Below are positions 6,582 to 6,793 of a stretch of DNA of 6,793 nucleotides, one piece after another. The notes under the pieces are model-generated. The model made no database searches, was not told the origin of the DNA, and saw nothing but the letters and a program-made list of their open reading frames with translations. Origin of the DNA: an uncultured Clostridium sp. (GTDB lineage: Bacteria; Bacillota; Clostridia; Lachnospirales; Lachnospiraceae); the NCBI GenBank assembly GCA_947253885.1, contig CAMYAO010000037.1, positions 1-6,793 of the forward strand. The letters run 5' to 3'. A program made the position numbers and the translations under genes. Each line of letters begins with the position of its first letter. Position 1 is the stretch's first letter.

Positions 6582-6793
6582 TTAAATTCGCTTTCTGTTT
6601 CTTATTACAATAAACAATCCAAACAATCCTACTACAGCAATTCCGATATATAGTGGAATTTCATTTTTATCACCGGTTTTTACTCCGTTTGTCTTATGTG
6701 GTTTATTTGGCTTATTCGGTTTGTTTGGTTTATCCGGCTTGTTTGGTTTATCCGGCTTGTTTGGTTTATCCGGCTTGTTTGGTTTATCCGGCT
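6582..6793 (-). CDS. C-terminal end of a cell-wall-anchored surface protein
   Basis: These are the last 69 codons plus stop of a minus-strand gene entering from the right edge. The protein reads as (PDKPNK) repeats, then PNKPNKPHKTNGVKTGDKNE, then a hydrophobic helix IPLYIGIAVVGLFGLFIVI (6603-6659), then a basic tail RNRKRI. The order of Pro/Lys/Asp/Asn-rich wall-spanning stalk, xxTGD motif, membrane helix and positive tail is the classic sortase sorting signal. The motif here is VKTGD (6669-6683), which lacks the proline of LPXTG; such variants are common in Lachnospiraceae surface proteins as I recall. The sortase class and the N-terminal functional domains cannot be seen. It is convergent with the aminotransferase, sharing the short gap that holds the terminator. 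Confidence 0.85.
   Translation of the reverse strand, partial: PDKPNKPDKPNKPDKPNKPDKPNKPNKPNKPHKTNGVKTGDKNEIPLYIGIAVVGLFGLFIVIRNRKRI
6703..6793. repeat. 18-bp tandem repeat coding for PDKPNK
   Basis: The plus-strand unit TTGTTTGGTTTATCCGGC occurs in four identical full copies (6721-6738, 6739-6756, 6757-6774, 6775-6792) and runs off the window. A fifth copy at 6703-6720 differs at four positions (coding PNKPNK), and 6685-6702 is a more decayed sixth (PHKTNG). On the minus strand each unit is CCG GAT AAA CCA AAC AAG. The period is a multiple of three, so changes in copy number keep the frame and alter only the stalk length. Confidence 0.92.

Noticed and set aside
6703..6793. CRISPR array reading of the 18-bp repeats
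   Set aside because: The units abut with no spacers, are too short, and keep a reading frame that continues into a sorting signal.

Overview
The window looks like chromosomal DNA from a low-GC, Gram-positive anaerobe of the Clostridia, most likely Lachnospiraceae. The base composition is AT-rich, the ribosome binding sites are strong and purine-rich, and the genes are tightly packed. The main proteins resemble families I associate with Lachnospiraceae (DUF5717, DUF5716, and a CobD/HisC-like aminotransferase). A surface protein ends in a VKTGD-type sorting signal. This placement rests on recalled family resemblance, not on a search.

Layout, left to right. Positions 1-116 (minus) hold the N-terminal 38 codons of a Rossmann-fold/DUF2520 dehydrogenase-like protein. 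Positions 222-5339 (minus) hold a three-gene operon read right to left: a 1032-residue DUF5717-like protein, a 415-residue DUF5716/Hsp70-actin-fold-like protein, and a 261-residue TPR-like protein. Its genes overlap by 14 nt and 1 nt, so they are almost certainly co-transcribed and translationally coupled. Positions 5340-5439 are a compact divergent control region with two overlapping promoter candidates and a TTGCAA-based palindrome. Positions 5440-6534 (plus) encode a complete PLP-dependent fold-type I aminotransferase of the CobD/HisC kind, followed by a strong intrinsic terminator at 6540-6578. Positions 6582-6793 (minus, convergent) are the C-terminal end of a wall-anchored surface protein with an 18-bp tandem repeat encoding (PDKPNK)n; the window ends inside the repeat.

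The best candidate for an undescribed system is the three-gene minus-strand operon. It has a very large protein with beta-rich ends and a helical-repeat middle, an Hsp70-like protein whose nucleotide-binding motifs look degenerate, and a small TPR protein. None shows a signal peptide or membrane segment. The arrangement suggests a cytoplasmic, chaperone-like or scaffold complex of unknown purpose. No gap between genes exceeds about 105 nt, and I see no RNA genes, insertion sequences, CRISPR arrays or attachment sites.
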